Part shown: piece after piece, positions 19,623-31,913 of the stretch
Layout: each line of letters begins with the position of its first letter
How positions within the stretch are numbered: position 1 is the stretch's first letter
From: Candolleomyces eurysporus
Taxonomy: Eukaryota > Basidiomycota > Agaricomycetes > Agaricales > Psathyrellaceae
Length of the DNA stretch: 64,000 nucleotides
Reading direction: 5' to 3'
NCBI GenBank assembly: GCA_027579435.1
Contig: JANBPK010000708.1
Coordinates: 62,001-126,000 of the forward strand
The notes under the pieces: model-generated
Seen by the model: only the letters and a program-made list of their open reading frames with translations
Told to the model about the DNA's origin: nothing
Databases searched by the model: none
Made by a program: the position numbers and the translations under genes

Positions 19623-22600
19623 ATGGAGAAAGTCAACGAAAAGGTCGAAGAGATAGAAGTGACGTCCTCCAAGGAACAAGTCAAAGTCAAAGTCGCGAAA
19701 GCGTCACCGGGAGCGTCATGGAAAACCGAGGAAAAGCATGTCCTCCCAGAGAACAATATACTCCTGGTCCGTCGTCGTAACAAAGTTTCTGTCAAACTCT
19801 AACAGACGTCATTCAGGTATTCACCGGGTTTATGGCATGTATCTTCCTGGCTGCACTTGACCAGGTGCGTCCTCGTTGCGACCTCTTAACGCGCACGCGC
19901 CTCAACTCTTTACCACAGACTATCATCGCTACGGCGCTGCCTACAATCGTCCACGATCTGGGTGGGGGGAATCTGTACAGTTGGGTGGGAACGTGTGTAT
20001 CACCGGCTAGCTTCCGAAGACGTGCTCGCTGATTCTATGGCTTTAGATCTTACATGCTCGCTGGAGCGAGGTTGGTCGTTCTGGTGCCNTCAGAGATTAC
20101 GGTATNNCTAACGAGAGTTCTCAGTCTCACCCCGTTGTACGGCAAGCTCTCGGATCTCATAGGGAGAAAGCCTATCCTATACGCCTCAATCATCTGCTTC
20201 CTGGTACGTCGAGGATGGACTGCGGCAGCACGAATCCTAACATGACTCGACNAGATTGGTTCAGCGCTATGTGGGGCNGCACAAACTATGGTAAGCTATT
20301 TTCGGCCGGCCATGTATGTCTTCTTGGCACTCATGCCGGCCACTACGTACANNGGTCTGGCTCATCATTGCACGAGCAGTCCAAGGGATTGGAGGCGGAG
20401 GGATCATCCAATTAGTAAGTCCAATTACTATCTCCCCTCTATCGTAGTACTAATGTACCTTCATTTAGGTTAACATTACAATCAGCGACATCGTGTCTCT
20501 AGAGGAGTGAGTNGCCCTTCACAGGCGGCCGTTCGTACCGGCACCCCTTCATTTGATGAGTGAGTTGCTGACCACGCGGCTGTTTTCTTTCCGTGCCGCC
20601 GNNNNNNNNNAATCTTTGGCGCTTCTTTACGGTAGTCGTGGGAAGTACGGNGGACTGATTGGCGCTACTTGGGGGATTGCAAGNGTCATCGGACCACTGC
20701 TGGGTGGGGTGAGTGCGAGTCGAGGCTCCGGGGACCCTTCAGTATCGCTAATCAGCTGCATCGCGCATCACTCAGGCATTGACGGATCATGTTTCGTGGA
20801 GATGGTNGGCTCTCCGTTGTCTGAAGTTTAAATCNCAATGCTGACGACCTTCTCTTCTAGGTGTTTCTTTATTAATCTGTAAGCATATCATAAATGGGTT
20901 TGCCCCATTGAAAAAACATACTCATAAACTTTCTAGGCCAACGGGAGGTGTAGCCGCGGGCATTCTGTTCTGGTTCCTGAACCTCAACCCTCATCAAGGA
21001 AGAACTTTCCGAGAGCATGTTCGAGATTTCGATTTTGCCGGGCTCTTTTTGATTGTTGCAGGGCTGGTATGCCTCTTGTTAGGCTTGAATCAAAGTGAAA
21101 CCGGATGTAAGTTAAGTTTTGCTCAACTACCAAGCCCAAGGGAGCTAACCACCCTCTTCAGGGGAACGACCTTCGACGATTGCTCTTATTGTTGTAGGAG
21201 GAGTCCTCCTGGTCTCTGGAGGGATCAACGAGTGTTACACGGGACGTTCGCCAATTGTACCCCCCCCGGTTGTTCAAGGCAAGATACTAATCATTTGAAG
21301 GGTTTCCTCATCTTAACTCCTACTTACGCCCCTCTAGACCCGAACGACCACCATCATTCTGATCACTACCTTTTTACACGCCTTTGCCTTCTTCGCAGGT
21401 AAGCTGGCGGCATTCATGTCCAGCTTCATTTCGGAACAAANGGAATGTGTACTAACTTCCATATTCCAGGCGCCTTCTATCTGCCTCTTTACTATCAGGT
21501 TCTCGGCGCTTCGGCGATGAAAGCCGGNGTGGAGATGCTTCCCTACTCGCTGGGATGTGCGCTCACGTCTGCAGTTGCTGGGATCATTGTCACTCGGACT
21601 GGCAGATATCGAGAGATGATGTGGGCTTCGTTTGCTGTGTTCGCAATCGGCATGGGCCTGATGACGATGTTGGACGGTGGTTCGTCTACGTAAGTGCGCT
21701 GCGCATCCCGGGCGTTGGATTTCGACGATTGGCTAACCGACTGCGTGTGATTCAACAGCGCGGAGAAAGTCATCTANACGCTGATTGCTGCACTCGGGCT
21801 TGGTTGTCTATTCCAGGTAAGNTATTCAGGCCGGGCTGCCCTGCTCTACCTGGGAGATGGGCGCTCCCCGAGCGGGCGCCTAGTTTCGCTGTAATATGAA
21901 ATGATTGACGCTGATCCGCTGACGATAAATCTTTAGACGCCTCTTATTGGACTGCAAGCTGCGATGCCGATAAAGGACATGGCGACAAGTACGGCGACAT
22001 TCGGGTTTATTCGGTANGTCATTTCCACTCAACTCGTATCCGTGGCGGAACATTTTAGTTGACCCGATGTGGCTCCGGTGTTTTAGGACGTTGGGTGGCA
22101 CTGTGGGCATCTCAGTGGGNCAGACGATCTTTTCAAGTGTAAGTATCCGTTCCGCTGGCGGCGTTTGCTGCGCGCGTAAAGTGCTGTGGTACTGACGTAT
22201 CTGGGCTATGTAGGTTCTGCTGAAAAAACTCGCCAAAATACCCGATTTGCCACCGTTCTTGTCCGGTATGGAACCGGCGGAGCTCAGCCAGAGCGTCTAT
22301 GAACTCAAGTCGATAACGGTCAGTCAGCGGACGCCTATCTGATACTCGGATCTAAAGTTTNGTTTGTGTTGACATTTCCCGATGCAGGATCCGACATTGC
22401 GGAGAACGATTATTGAGGCGTATACGCGCTCGATTAGTACGATATGGATTGTGGCGACGCCGGTTGTGGGCCTCAGTTTTGTCATGGGTGAGTGCNGTTG
22501 ATTCATTTCGTGCACGCTTGACTCAAAGCGTGCAATCTNCAGTCTTGTTNTTGAAAAAGTACACNCTCAAGCGGATCATTGTGAAGGCTGGGGATGAGGA

Positions 22601-22796
22601 GAGTGGGAGCGGCGCTTCTTCGCCAACNCAGACGGCGGGGAGTGCGCTGGACGAGAGCCGGCGTGAGAAGGTGGATGAGAGTGATGGGGCCAAGGAGAAG
22701 AGCAGTGGGTTGGCGGAGAGTGCCTCAGAAATTACGACTTCGGCTAGGGATTCGCCGGTGGNGGTGGTCAAGTCGGACCCTTCGCTGAAACAATGA
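19623..22796 (+). CDS. MFS transporter, 14-TM drug/H+ antiporter (DHA2) type
   Basis: Major facilitator of the 14-helix drug:H+ antiporter type, plasma membrane or vacuole, likely toxin or metabolite efflux. About 21 exons from 19623 to 22796 encode about 611 residues. Landmarks are ALDQTIIATALPTIV (helix 1, motif of this subfamily), LTPLYGKLSDLIGRKP (motif A), IIARAVQGIGGGGIIQL, GLIGATWGIASVIGPLLGG (motif C region), LTDHVSWRWCFFINLPTGG, and later GAFYLPLYYQVLGASAMKAGVEMLP. The N-terminal tail is acidic/Lys-rich and the C-terminal tail is Ser/Glu-rich. Exon 13 (21162-21278) ends at a GC donor (AAG|GCAAGA), and a run of eight C (21260-21267) puts it one base out of frame; seven would restore ..VPPRLFK. 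An N block at 20602-20610 lies in an intron. Confidence 0.9.
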
Positions 22797-23200
22797 AGGG
22801 ANTGAGGACTGGGTTTTCTATGTTTANTCTGCGGTACCGTAACGATCTTAATGTTGGTTTTAATGTAGGGTAACGTCTCGTTAATGTTCCGGGTGCACGG
22901 ACCCCATGATGATGTTTCGTTCGGTGTGCGGAAGTAGTAGATGATGCTGGTTCATTGANNNCTGGCAGTGGCACATGCNGGTGGGATGTGGTCAGTTGAC
23001 TGTGGCCACGACTGACGGGCGATAGTGGCTGTCTGGGAGCTCCATTNTGAANTGTCAGGAGGGGCAAAGGAAATGGGGTTGGAGGTGGCATCTCGATTTG
23101 TTTATTGTGGAGGCGGAGGCTTTGTCCACGTGCNCCCCCGGCCCTTCCTCTTCTGGACCCTCACTTCTTCTTCCCCCACGACACCAACCCCTTCCCAAAC
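22797..23200. other. Intergenic stretch between MFS gene and GID4
   Basis: About 400 nt, no exon supported. Contains several Ns and the pyrimidine-rich leader just before the GID4 start codon. Confidence 0.5.
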
Positions 23201-24880
23201 ATGCCTTCAGAACATCCCGTCGCCGTCGCCCACGATCAGCAGCAGGAACAGCTCGCCCAGCAGATCAAGTTCTGCTCGCTGTGCCAATCCGCCCTCGTCG
23301 ACCACGGTTCTGTCTTTCTTCCAGACGCCGATGCCCTTGTGTGCCCTACATGTCGCGACCATATCAGGACGCCTCGCCAACAGCACCAGCCGCAGCAGAG
23401 CCAAGCTCCCCATCTAGTCGCTGCTCAGCAAGAACAGCGAGCCNCCCGCCCCGATGCATACCACACTAATCGACCTCCGGCACACGAGGTCGCCGCGAGG
23501 CGACTCCCCGAGATTCAGACTTCATCTCACATATCCGAGAGCGCCCTGGGCAATGCGACGCCGAGCCAGGCAGTACAATCGGCGGTCAACAGTAGTGGTC
23601 GTCAAGACNNNGTATCGTCTTATCATGACGCGCATGTTGCTTTACCCTCAAGCCAGCAGTCACAACATCCATCCTCGTCACGGTCTGCCAGCAGCTCACA
23701 AGCGACCGTATTGGTGGCAAANNNTAGCGGTGGCCTCGTACTGTCGACAACGTCTCCGTCGTCGGCCCTGTCACCCTCCGTTATTCGACGGCCTCAGCAA
23801 CATCACTGGCGGCCACAGCCACATCTCGACCCCTTGGCCGATATCACTCGCCTGCGAGTGCGATCACAAGGCCACCACTGCCTTTATCCCGGTGCTACCT
23901 TTGACGGGACCCAGAAGAGTGGGAGGAATAGCTATGAGGTGAACGTCACCATCGTTGTACGTATCCGATTCGTCGTCAAAGTGTCTCAGGCTCTCAAGTT
24001 TTCTACTTCCCCACTTCTCTCTACATGNCGGATGAAACCTCTAGGANGTCGATTTCTCCTCCTCCTTCTTGTGTGGCTACCTCCGGATTCGAGGTCTGAC
24101 TGACGATTGGCCCGAACTGACGACCTATTTCGACGCCGAGATCATCGGGAGTCGGTATGGGTTCTTGACGCAGAACTGGGGAGCGACGGAACATGAGGAT
24201 ATGGTCCATTGGGCTAGATTCCCGGCTTTCAAGCATGTCAAAGGAGAAGCGAGGAAACCACATATGACTATTGATGATAGAGATCGAGGCGCAGTGTTCA
24301 TGAGGTGGAAGGAGAAGTTCTTGGTTCCGGACCATAGGGTACAAGATATCAGTGGGGCGAGCTTTGCTGGTGAGCATTTCTGGGCCTCGAGTCTCGATCT
24401 TACGTCGCAGGACCGGGCTGCATTGTTCTACTGTTGTTCGTTTACTAATTGGAGTGCTTTCTAGGTTTCTACTACGTCTGCGTGGACTTCAACTCGCAAT
24501 CGCATACCACGGTAGCCGAGGCTGACGAGATGGATGAATCGTTGGGGACTGCACCCACCGCGCACAAGTCCGATTCGTCGTTCCAGTCCCGTCGACGTAG
24601 GGCATCCAGCGCGAGACGCCGCAGTCCCTCCGCCGCACCTAGGGCCCCGCCGGTGGCTACTATGAGTGGGTTCTATTACCACCAGAACTCTGAGCCGTGA
24701 GTTTTCTTATCATTTTTGAACATCTTTGAAGTCTTTCTATGGCTTCTGATCTTCTGCCTGCCCTTTCTGCTCTGTCTGTGGCGTCTTTCCTAATCGCTTC
24801 TTTCAACCCTTTCTAGATATCAGCAATTGTCCTTGACGCATGTACCGGAGCGAACTACCTCGAGCTTCGAGTTTCGCTGA
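23201..24880 (+). CDS. GID4: GID complex substrate receptor GID4/Vid24
   Basis: Substrate receptor of the GID/CTLH ubiquitin ligase, which recognises N-terminal proline degrons and turns over gluconeogenic enzymes. Exons 23201-23956, 24045-24369, 24465-24696 and 24817-24880 give 458 residues. The first 230 residues are Gln/Ser-rich with a possible zinc-binding pair of CxxC motifs (FCSLCQS, VCPTCRD). The Vid24 beta-barrel follows: FDGTQKSGRNSYEVNV, SSFLCGYLRIRGLTDDWPEL, FDAEIIG..YGFLTQNWGA, RFPAFKHVKGEARKPHM, FMRWKEKFLVPDHRVQDISGASFAG and FYYVCVDF. It ends YQQLSLTHVPERTTSSFEFR. That conserved ending requires the last splice (donor 24697, acceptor ending 24816). An inserted Ser/Arg-rich loop (about residues 380-430) precedes it. 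Confidence 0.95.
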
Positions 24881-25717
24881 TGAGTATTTTATCATACCCT
24901 TTATGGCCACATGGGCTCTGGGACACGGGATGATTCCTATGTCTATTGCCCTTTGTGGCTTTAGTTTGTTTGTTGGATTGTATGAGTATAATTTTGTCTG
25001 TTCCGTCATGCTTATCGCCTCTCTACCCGCCATGTCCCTGTTTTCGACCATCTTAACCCAACTTTTGATGCATACGGGTGCTTTCGATAGCAGCACCATC
25101 AGCATTCACACCCCTCTCCTCTCTCCCCTTTTTCGACTTTGCCTTCTCCCAACCCTACCTATACTACCGTGATCAAAAGCCTTGGAGACTTCAACTCCTC
25201 CAAGTTGGCTCTCTCGTTACCGCGTTACCCCCTTATCGATCGCACGTTTGTTAGTTCGTTCGCTCTTCCACGACCCTCTTATTATTACTACTGCGCTTTG
25301 GCTTCTGAAGTTTAAAAGATGTATTACAGTTTTACCGTATCGATGGTTCTACAAATCGTTCTTCAGACTGCCGGCTTGGTTCTAGTCGCCTCGAGGCTTG
25401 CACCAGGTAGAATGTCGGATATATGGGGTATCGGTTATCGTAAGCGCCCTGTAGGGCCGTTCAACCGTGAATGCCGAGCAGAAATGAGTGCCAGCAGTGA
25501 TCATATGTCCAAAATGGTATCTTTTTGCCAGCAGTCCTCTCCTCATACCTTTGCGCAGTCTCTAGTTCTCTGTTTCTTCTGCTCGGATCCATCCTTCTAA
25601 TATTCGGGTTTTCTTGGAGACATTTTGGCTCTAGGAAAGCTACACTGGAGCTAGGCTTGCCAGGCGACATACCAACACGAATTCAGTGCAATTTTCGCGT
25701 CAAAGAGTATATTACCG
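24881..25717. other. Intergenic stretch, pyrimidine-rich, no gene supported
   Basis: About 840 nt downstream of GID4. Open frames here (for example around 25319-25600) encode hydrophobic runs but lack family similarity, clean splice sites and a stop-delimited model; they look like T/C-rich untranslated sequence. Confidence 0.5.
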
Positions 25718-28700
25718 ATGACTACAAAATCGAACAGTTCTTTCAAGAGAGGAAGCTCCGATGAACCTCATATCGTGATTGTTGGCGCAGGGTGCGTACT
25801 TTGTAGGTCCTCGGACCTCGCAATGTTTATGGCCTTGCAGTCATGTGTCGCGTGTGATCTGGAAGGCGCTTCGCCCGTCTTGAACGCAAGACTTGCTTCC
25901 TCCCTAAGCCCGCGTTTGCTGGTGGGCCGCACCTGCCCGTTTGCTCAGGCTTGCAAACTGTAAATGCGAACGGTGCCCTCATGTCTTGTTGCGCAGCGTC
26001 GACATGCACGTCGACAGTCAGCAAATCCACCCCACTTCTTTTTTCATGCTTCTTTACACGATGTTCTCGCGAGAGTCGAAGCTGACACTTCTTTCTATCC
26101 AGGGTTGCTGGTATTGCAACTGCGATTCAGCTGAAACGACAGCTCAATTTTCATAATTTCACAGTACGTCTGTTTGTTTGTTCAGGGTCGCAAGTCAAGC
26201 CCTTAGAGAGTCCGATTACTGAGACTGACTGTGAACCTTCTTTAGATCTTTGAAAAAGCGGACTCCGTCGGTGGGACTTGGAGAGTGAGTTATATTTATC
26301 TGCGTAGACTTCTTTTTTTGTTACACAGTCACCTCCATGAGAGCATTTTGGGGGCCGGGTCAATATGATCTTCCTCCTCTGCTTCTGTCTGATCGAACGA
26401 CTGAAAGCTAATCACTCCACCNNCTCTTTATCACAGGACAATACATACCCAGTACGCAGCAGGTCCCTCTTCTCGGAAGTACCACCAGCTGACTGGAGCA
26501 TCGTTTCTTATTGTGTACCCTTGGTGGCAATTGGTTCTGCCCCTCTTCTCCCGACCGGCCATTTCGTTTTGACGGACGTGGCTATTGAATTGCCTTCTCT
26601 TCCGTCTGTTTGTCTGCTCCGGATTGCATCTATCCCCCGATGACGCAACTGGGTTCGCATNGGACNCCCTGCCATTCGCCCGCCGTTCTCTGCTGGGGAT
26701 GATACGTCTGGGGCTTTTTACAGGGATGCGGATCGGACGTTCCAGGACACTGGTATAGCCTCTCCACCGACCTGAACCCCAACTGGGAGAGGCGTTATCC
26801 CAGCCAGCCCGAGCTGCGTGACTACTGGGATGGGCTCTGGCGGAAACACGATTTAGTGAAGCACACGAGGCTGAGCACTCCTGTGAAGTTTGCCACCTGG
26901 GATGGCAAGCGGCAAGTCTACGATGTGGTGGTCCATAACCCGCAGTCAGGCGAGGAGGAGCGGGTGGAAGCTAATGTAATGTTTTATGCACTTGGGGGGT
27001 TCCAAGCTCCCAGGTACCCCGCAGTGCCGGGTTTGGAGACCTTTAAAGGCGTCATGTTCCATTCAGCGAAATGGAATCATGACGTGGACCTCAAAGGCAA
27101 GAGGGTCGGTGTGATTGGGAACGGGTGTTCAGCGTGAGTGTTTCAATATCCTCGTCTGTGCTTTGATTACAACCGATTACTCTTCTCGTTCATGCTGATC
27201 TGGCGTTTCTGATGAAATGGACAGTGGGCTGATCTTAATTTTGTACTTGCTTGCGTTTTCAGTGCACAGTTTGTTCCCGAAATTTCTGCGGACCCGTCTG
27301 TAGAAGTCATTAATTTCGCGAGAACGCCTCAATGGTATTCACCTCGGGTGTGTAGGCTTTCATTTGTCGTGGGGATGGAGAACGAGAAGATGGCTGACTT
27401 TACGAAATTGACGTTAGAGAAACGCGCGTTACCCTGCCTGGGCTAAGTGGGTCTTCGCCCACGTCCCCTTTGTCATGAGGCTATATCGAAATTGCTTGAT
27501 GTTAAGGGTGAGGCGTCANTGATAAACTNGNACACATGTTCTGACTCGTGTTTTCTCCAGGCTGATATCAACTTCATCATCTTCAACAAGAATAACAAAT
27601 ATTTTATCGAGTTGACAAGAAAGGTAAACACCTGGCTGATATCCTTCCGTTCCTTGACTGATTACGCCATTGAATCCAGGCCCTCACACAATACATCAAG
27701 TACAAAGCACCAAAAGAATACGTAGACAAGCTCATTCCCTCTTATGGTGCGTCAATCCTATGCTGTAAGGGGTTCTGAAGCTAAATNCATTATCCTGTAG
27801 CCCCGGGCTGCAAGCGAATAATCATAGACCCTGGGTATCTCAAAGCGCTGCATAGGCCAAATGTCTCACTACAATGGGATGCCATAGACTCTGTCGTAGA
27901 GGAAGGCATCAAGCTNAAAAGTGGCGAAGTTGTTCCACTTGATATCATCATTTTTGGAACTGGCTACTCGCTCGTACGTTCCATTGCCGTGAATGATGTT
28001 CGAAATCCGGTGTTGACGTGAAATGGTCTTTGTGCGCCGATATAGGAGGTAGTGGATTTGAACATACGAGGCAGTGAAGGTACTACGGTCAAAGATTACT
28101 ATGGAACGAAGGGTGGCCCGGCCGCCTACATGGGCACATGTTTCCCGGGCTTCCCCAACCTCTTCGNTCTGCTTGGTGAGAGAATTGGCAAATNAATATC
28201 GCGCCTTATCGATGATTGACCGGCGATCGCATTTACAGGNCCAAATTCTGCCATTGGGCATGCATCTGTCATTTTCAACGAGGAAGCTCAGGTGGGTTCT
28301 CTATTTTTGGGATTCTTTTTATGATACCAATTGTAACGGTTGTGTACGCAGATCCAGCACGCGCTAAAACTNGTCAAGCCGGTCGTCGACGGCACGGCGA
28401 AATCATTTGAAGTCAAACACGAGGCAACAGACGAGTACAATGAGTGGTTGCACAAGAGGTTGGCCACCTCTGTGTGGACTGACTGCAGTTCCTACTACCA
28501 ATTAGATGGCCAGGGATCCAAGAATATTGCCACTTTCCCTGGACCCGTCACGCTATTTTGGTGGCAGCTGCGCAAGCCGCGCTGGGAGGCCTTCAAGGCT
28601 ATAGGCGCGGATGCATGGGAACGGCAGCGCGTCCTTTCGGGTTATAAGCGGTGGGGGCTGTTAACCCTGTGTCTATCCTTGGCAGTAGGCCTCGCGGCCA

Positions 28701-28729
28701 GCATGTCTGGAAACTACAGGTTGCTTTGA
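25718..28729 (+). CDS. Flavin-dependent monooxygenase, Baeyer-Villiger-like
   Basis: FAD/NADPH class B monooxygenase of 545 residues in 13 exons: 25718-25791, 26103-26163, 26246-26284, 26437-26451, 26724-27133, 27263-27347, 27418-27507, 27561-27623, 27680-27746, 27801-27973, 28046-28175, 28239-28291 and 28352-28729. All phases agree. The FAD motif GAGVAG (about 23-28) is assembled across the first intron. The fingerprint [11 protein letters not shown] matches FxGxxxHxxxW, the Baeyer-Villiger pattern, although the next residue is Asn rather than Pro/Asp. A second Rossmann motif GVIGNGCSA and FGTGYS follow. The last 25 residues ([15 protein letters not shown]) are hydrophobic and may anchor the enzyme. 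Three of the early introns are long (311, 152 and 272 nt) for this window. The substrate is unknown and no biosynthetic partners lie nearby. Confidence 0.9.
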
Positions 28730-28981
28730 GATGGATAGATAGAGAATAGAATATATCTCGGCATATTTTGAGCGTGCATGCATGATAAGCGAGAAAGAAA
28801 AATAAGAGAGTCCAGGCACGGGTACATATATTTATTTGGTCGGAGTTGGGATTGTGAGCACTTGGAAGCGTCCATCACATCCAAAGCAGGCCTCGTTCTC
28901 CTTTGCCCCCTTCCTCCACCTTCTCCGCCGACACCCTGTCCTCCGCCACGCCGACGCTGTCCACAGCGACGACCACTACAG

Positions 28982-31126
28982 ATGGCCTCCCATTCACACC
29001 CCTCGTCGACTGCGAACATCGTCGGCGTCCACTACCGCGTTGGGAGGAAGATTGGCGAAGGCTCCTTTGGTGTCATCTTTGAGGGTACTTGCAATACCCT
29101 TCCAGCTACCACCATAGACGACTGACATGGCCCGTTGGCGTGAATAGGAACGAATTTGCTCAACTCCCAGACCGTTGCTATCAAGTTTGTATGTCCATTC
29201 CTTGCCTCGCGCCCCACCACCGCACACAGCATGTCTGGCTTGGCTGCCCTAGCCCCTGTACATGTGCTGAACCTATCGTTTTCGACTCTTCTAGGAACCA
29301 AGGAAAGCAGAAGCACCTCAGCTACGAGACGAATGTCGTTCTTATCGAATCTTGGCGGGATGTGGTGAGTCAATTATCACAATCTGTGACGGGTCAGGCC
29401 TTCAGGGGGCAGTGGTTGTGTAGCTTTTGCTTCTACTTGACGTCCCCACGATGGTGCCTCTATCCAGTCCGCGGGTCTGATGCTGACGTTGCTGTCATTC
29501 AGTTGGGATACCCCAGATATACCATTTTGGACAAGAGGGTCTGCATAACATCTTGGTCATTGACCTTCTCGGCCCCAGTCTTGAAGACCTATTCGACATG
29601 TGCGGACGGAAGTTCTCAATCAAAACTGTTTGCATGGCAGCGAAGCAGATGGTATGATCGTTGGTTGCGTGGCGTTACTTCCCGGACTTGCTCAGCCGAA
29701 TTTTGGTGCAGATCACCCGCGTTCAGACTATCCATGAAAAGAACCTCATATACCGCGACATCAAGCCCGACAACTTCCTTATCGGCCGTCCTGCCAGTAA
29801 AGGATCAAACAGTGAGCATCATTTCTGGACCCTACTGTCGTGGCATTTTGTCTGATTTGTCGCTAGTCATCCATGTTGTTGACTTCGGAATGGCAAAACA
29901 GTATCGGGATCCCAAAACGAAACAGCACATCCCTTACAGAGAACGAAAGTCTCTCAGTGGTACGGCTCGGTACATGAGCATCAATACCCATCTTGGACGA
30001 GGTCCGTGTCGTCAGCTACCTGTCACACAAACTTTTTGCTCATCCCTTCTCTTACCTTACGCCCTGATCGTTCGTCTCCGTTATCGTTTCGCTCTGGCTT
30101 CCGCTTCGCCACCTTTACTCAATCAATAGAACAATCCAGAAGAGATGACCTCGAAGCCTTGGGCCATGTCTTCATGTACTTCCTCCGTGGGAGCCTGCCA
30201 TGGCAGGGTCTCAAGGCGGCGACGAACAAGCAGAAGTACGAGAAGATTGGAGAGAAGAAGCAGACGACCCCAATTAAAGAGCTCTGTGACGGGTTCCCTG
30301 GTGAGCATAGTGCTTGTTAGGTTTCATTATTGGTTTGCTTATATGTATGCTTTCTCCTTCCATTTTTTAGAGGAGTTTGCCATCTATCTCAACTATGTCA
30401 GGAAGCTTGGATTCGAGGAGACTCCAGATTATGACTTCTTGCGAGAACTGTTCACCAAGGTCATGAGGAGCAACGGAGACGTCGATGACGGTGTATTTGA
30501 TTGGAACTTGCTTAACGGTTGGTGTTGCTATTCTTACAAGTGCTTCGGGAAAACTAATGCTAGTATCATCAGATGGTGGAGGATGGGAAGCTTCTGTTGT
30601 GCGTCATCTTTTTAGCTTTTGATCCAATACGTTTCTGATACTTTCGTAGGGCCGACCTCAGGTGCCTCCTCAAATCCAACAACCCGACCGGCGTAGGGAT
30701 CAAGATCGCCGAAGATCGGGAGCCGGCAATGTAGTACCTCCATCGCCAGCCCTCGTTCGACACGGCTCTAAGGGACGGAAAGGTCCCAACGGAGTGGTGC
30801 CTGGCACCCCAACGGGGCAGTATATGCCTCCGTCTGCTGTTGCCCAGATGAATGTCCCCAATCGGATGAGTGGAGCGCCTCAGCAACACCCTTATGCCAG
30901 CGCCGGAGGATACGACTACTCTACAACTGACGAACCATATGGACAGCAACAATACCGGGGTGCGTCACCGATGTTGCCCAGTGCGGCTGTACCGCCAGCT
31001 GTGAGTAACATACGTGCTCATGCAGGTGAAGCTGGTGTTTCGCAAACAGGCGATTTCAACCAGCAGCAAATTCACGAAGAACCGCCCAAACCTTCATTGC
31101 TCAGAATTCTGACATGTCGGTGCTGA
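28982..31126 (+). CDS. Casein kinase 1, plasma-membrane Yck/gamma type
   Basis: Serine/threonine kinase of the CK1 family (472 residues, 10 exons: 28982-29084, 29148-29188, 29295-29364, 29503-29651, 29712-29811, 29867-30001, 30130-30300, 30371-30517, 30573-30598, 30650-31126). It has the glycine loop [16 protein letters not shown], the VAIKF lysine, catalytic [23 protein letters not shown] and the CK1 signature [16 protein letters not shown] with [19 protein letters not shown]. The 160-residue C-terminal tail is Pro/Gln/Tyr-rich and ends [10 protein letters not shown] terminal Cys pair is how yeast Yck1/2 are palmitoylated to the plasma membrane, so the same targeting is likely here. The closest match is to the Yck/CK1-gamma group rather than the Hrr25 group. 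Confidence 0.94.
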
Positions 31127-31913
31127 GTGTACTTTCGCTTTCTGTGCGTTCCGCTCCATTTTCTTCACTCCATTTGTGTTCATTCGTCCCTTTGCGTCGC
31201 TCCCTCGTCGGCAGTCACTTACGACCGCCCGGATGCTCATGTTGATTTACTCGGTTCCGTGTTTTTCTTCATCCTCAAAGAAACCTTACGACCCCCCCCA
31301 GTGCGCAGCAGCTCTGCTGGCTATGTCTTCCTCTCGTCTCTGCATTCTTTCCCCTTCCTACCTAGCTAATACCTTCCGCTCCTTGTCACGATAATCTCTC
31401 ATTTGCATTGGATCATTTTTCGCTATTCGCCTTTGGCCGCTTCTTCACAATACCCGTAGTAACCCCCACCTATTAATCAGTCGTTTGCTTGGCTCTTCCG
31501 CTCCTTTCCCTCCCGGAATAAAGTTTGTATAAGAGTTGTTTTCTCTCTTCTGCCTTACGACATCTTGCTTTCTCTTCTCCGCTTTTTTTTTGGTTATTGG
31601 CTATCATGTGTGTGTGTTTTCTTTCTGCTAAAAGACTCTGTTTCTTTTTCAGATCCCTTTCTAGTACTTACTCTACTTCCAATAGCAACACATATTTTCA
31701 TGTGCAACAAATGTCCCTGCTGCGATGGTCCAAGGCTGGTGCTATTGAGATTGCTACAGTGTACACTGGTTCCAAGATGTAGAGAGAATAAACATGAAGG
31801 CCATGAAATTTCGGAACGTCCTTTTCCGTTCGTGTATACTTTACATGGGTTTCAAGTTAGGAATGGGACACCAAAAAAAACACGCTCGAGAGGGTGATGT
31901 GATCCACAACAGG
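31127..31913. other. Convergent 3' region of CK1 and JmjC genes, T/C-rich
   Basis: About 790 nt between two stop codons. Strongly pyrimidine-rich on the plus strand from about 31380 to 31660, with a nine-T run near 31585. No gene seen; probably the two 3' UTRs. Confidence 0.55.

Noticed and set aside
20602..20610. Nine-N block as a sign of a missing exon
   Set aside because: It falls in an intron between exons 20469-20506 and 20636-20708 of the MFS gene, whose phases already agree.
24840..25172. 110-codon open frame with hydrophobic runs on the plus strand
   Set aside because: It overlaps the last coding exon of GID4 in another frame and has no family features; T/C-rich 3' sequence explains the hydrophobic residues.
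25319..25600. 93-codon open frame starting with a membrane-like segment
   Set aside because: No splice partners or similarity, and the upstream region of the monooxygenase gene fits better.
25718..31126. Secondary-metabolite cluster around the monooxygenase and MFS transporter
   Set aside because: No synthase, terpene cyclase, P450 or regulator lies between or near; neighbours are housekeeping genes.
31127..31900. Several T/C-rich frames after casein kinase 1
   Set aside because: Compositional artefacts of a pyrimidine-rich 3' region between two convergent genes.
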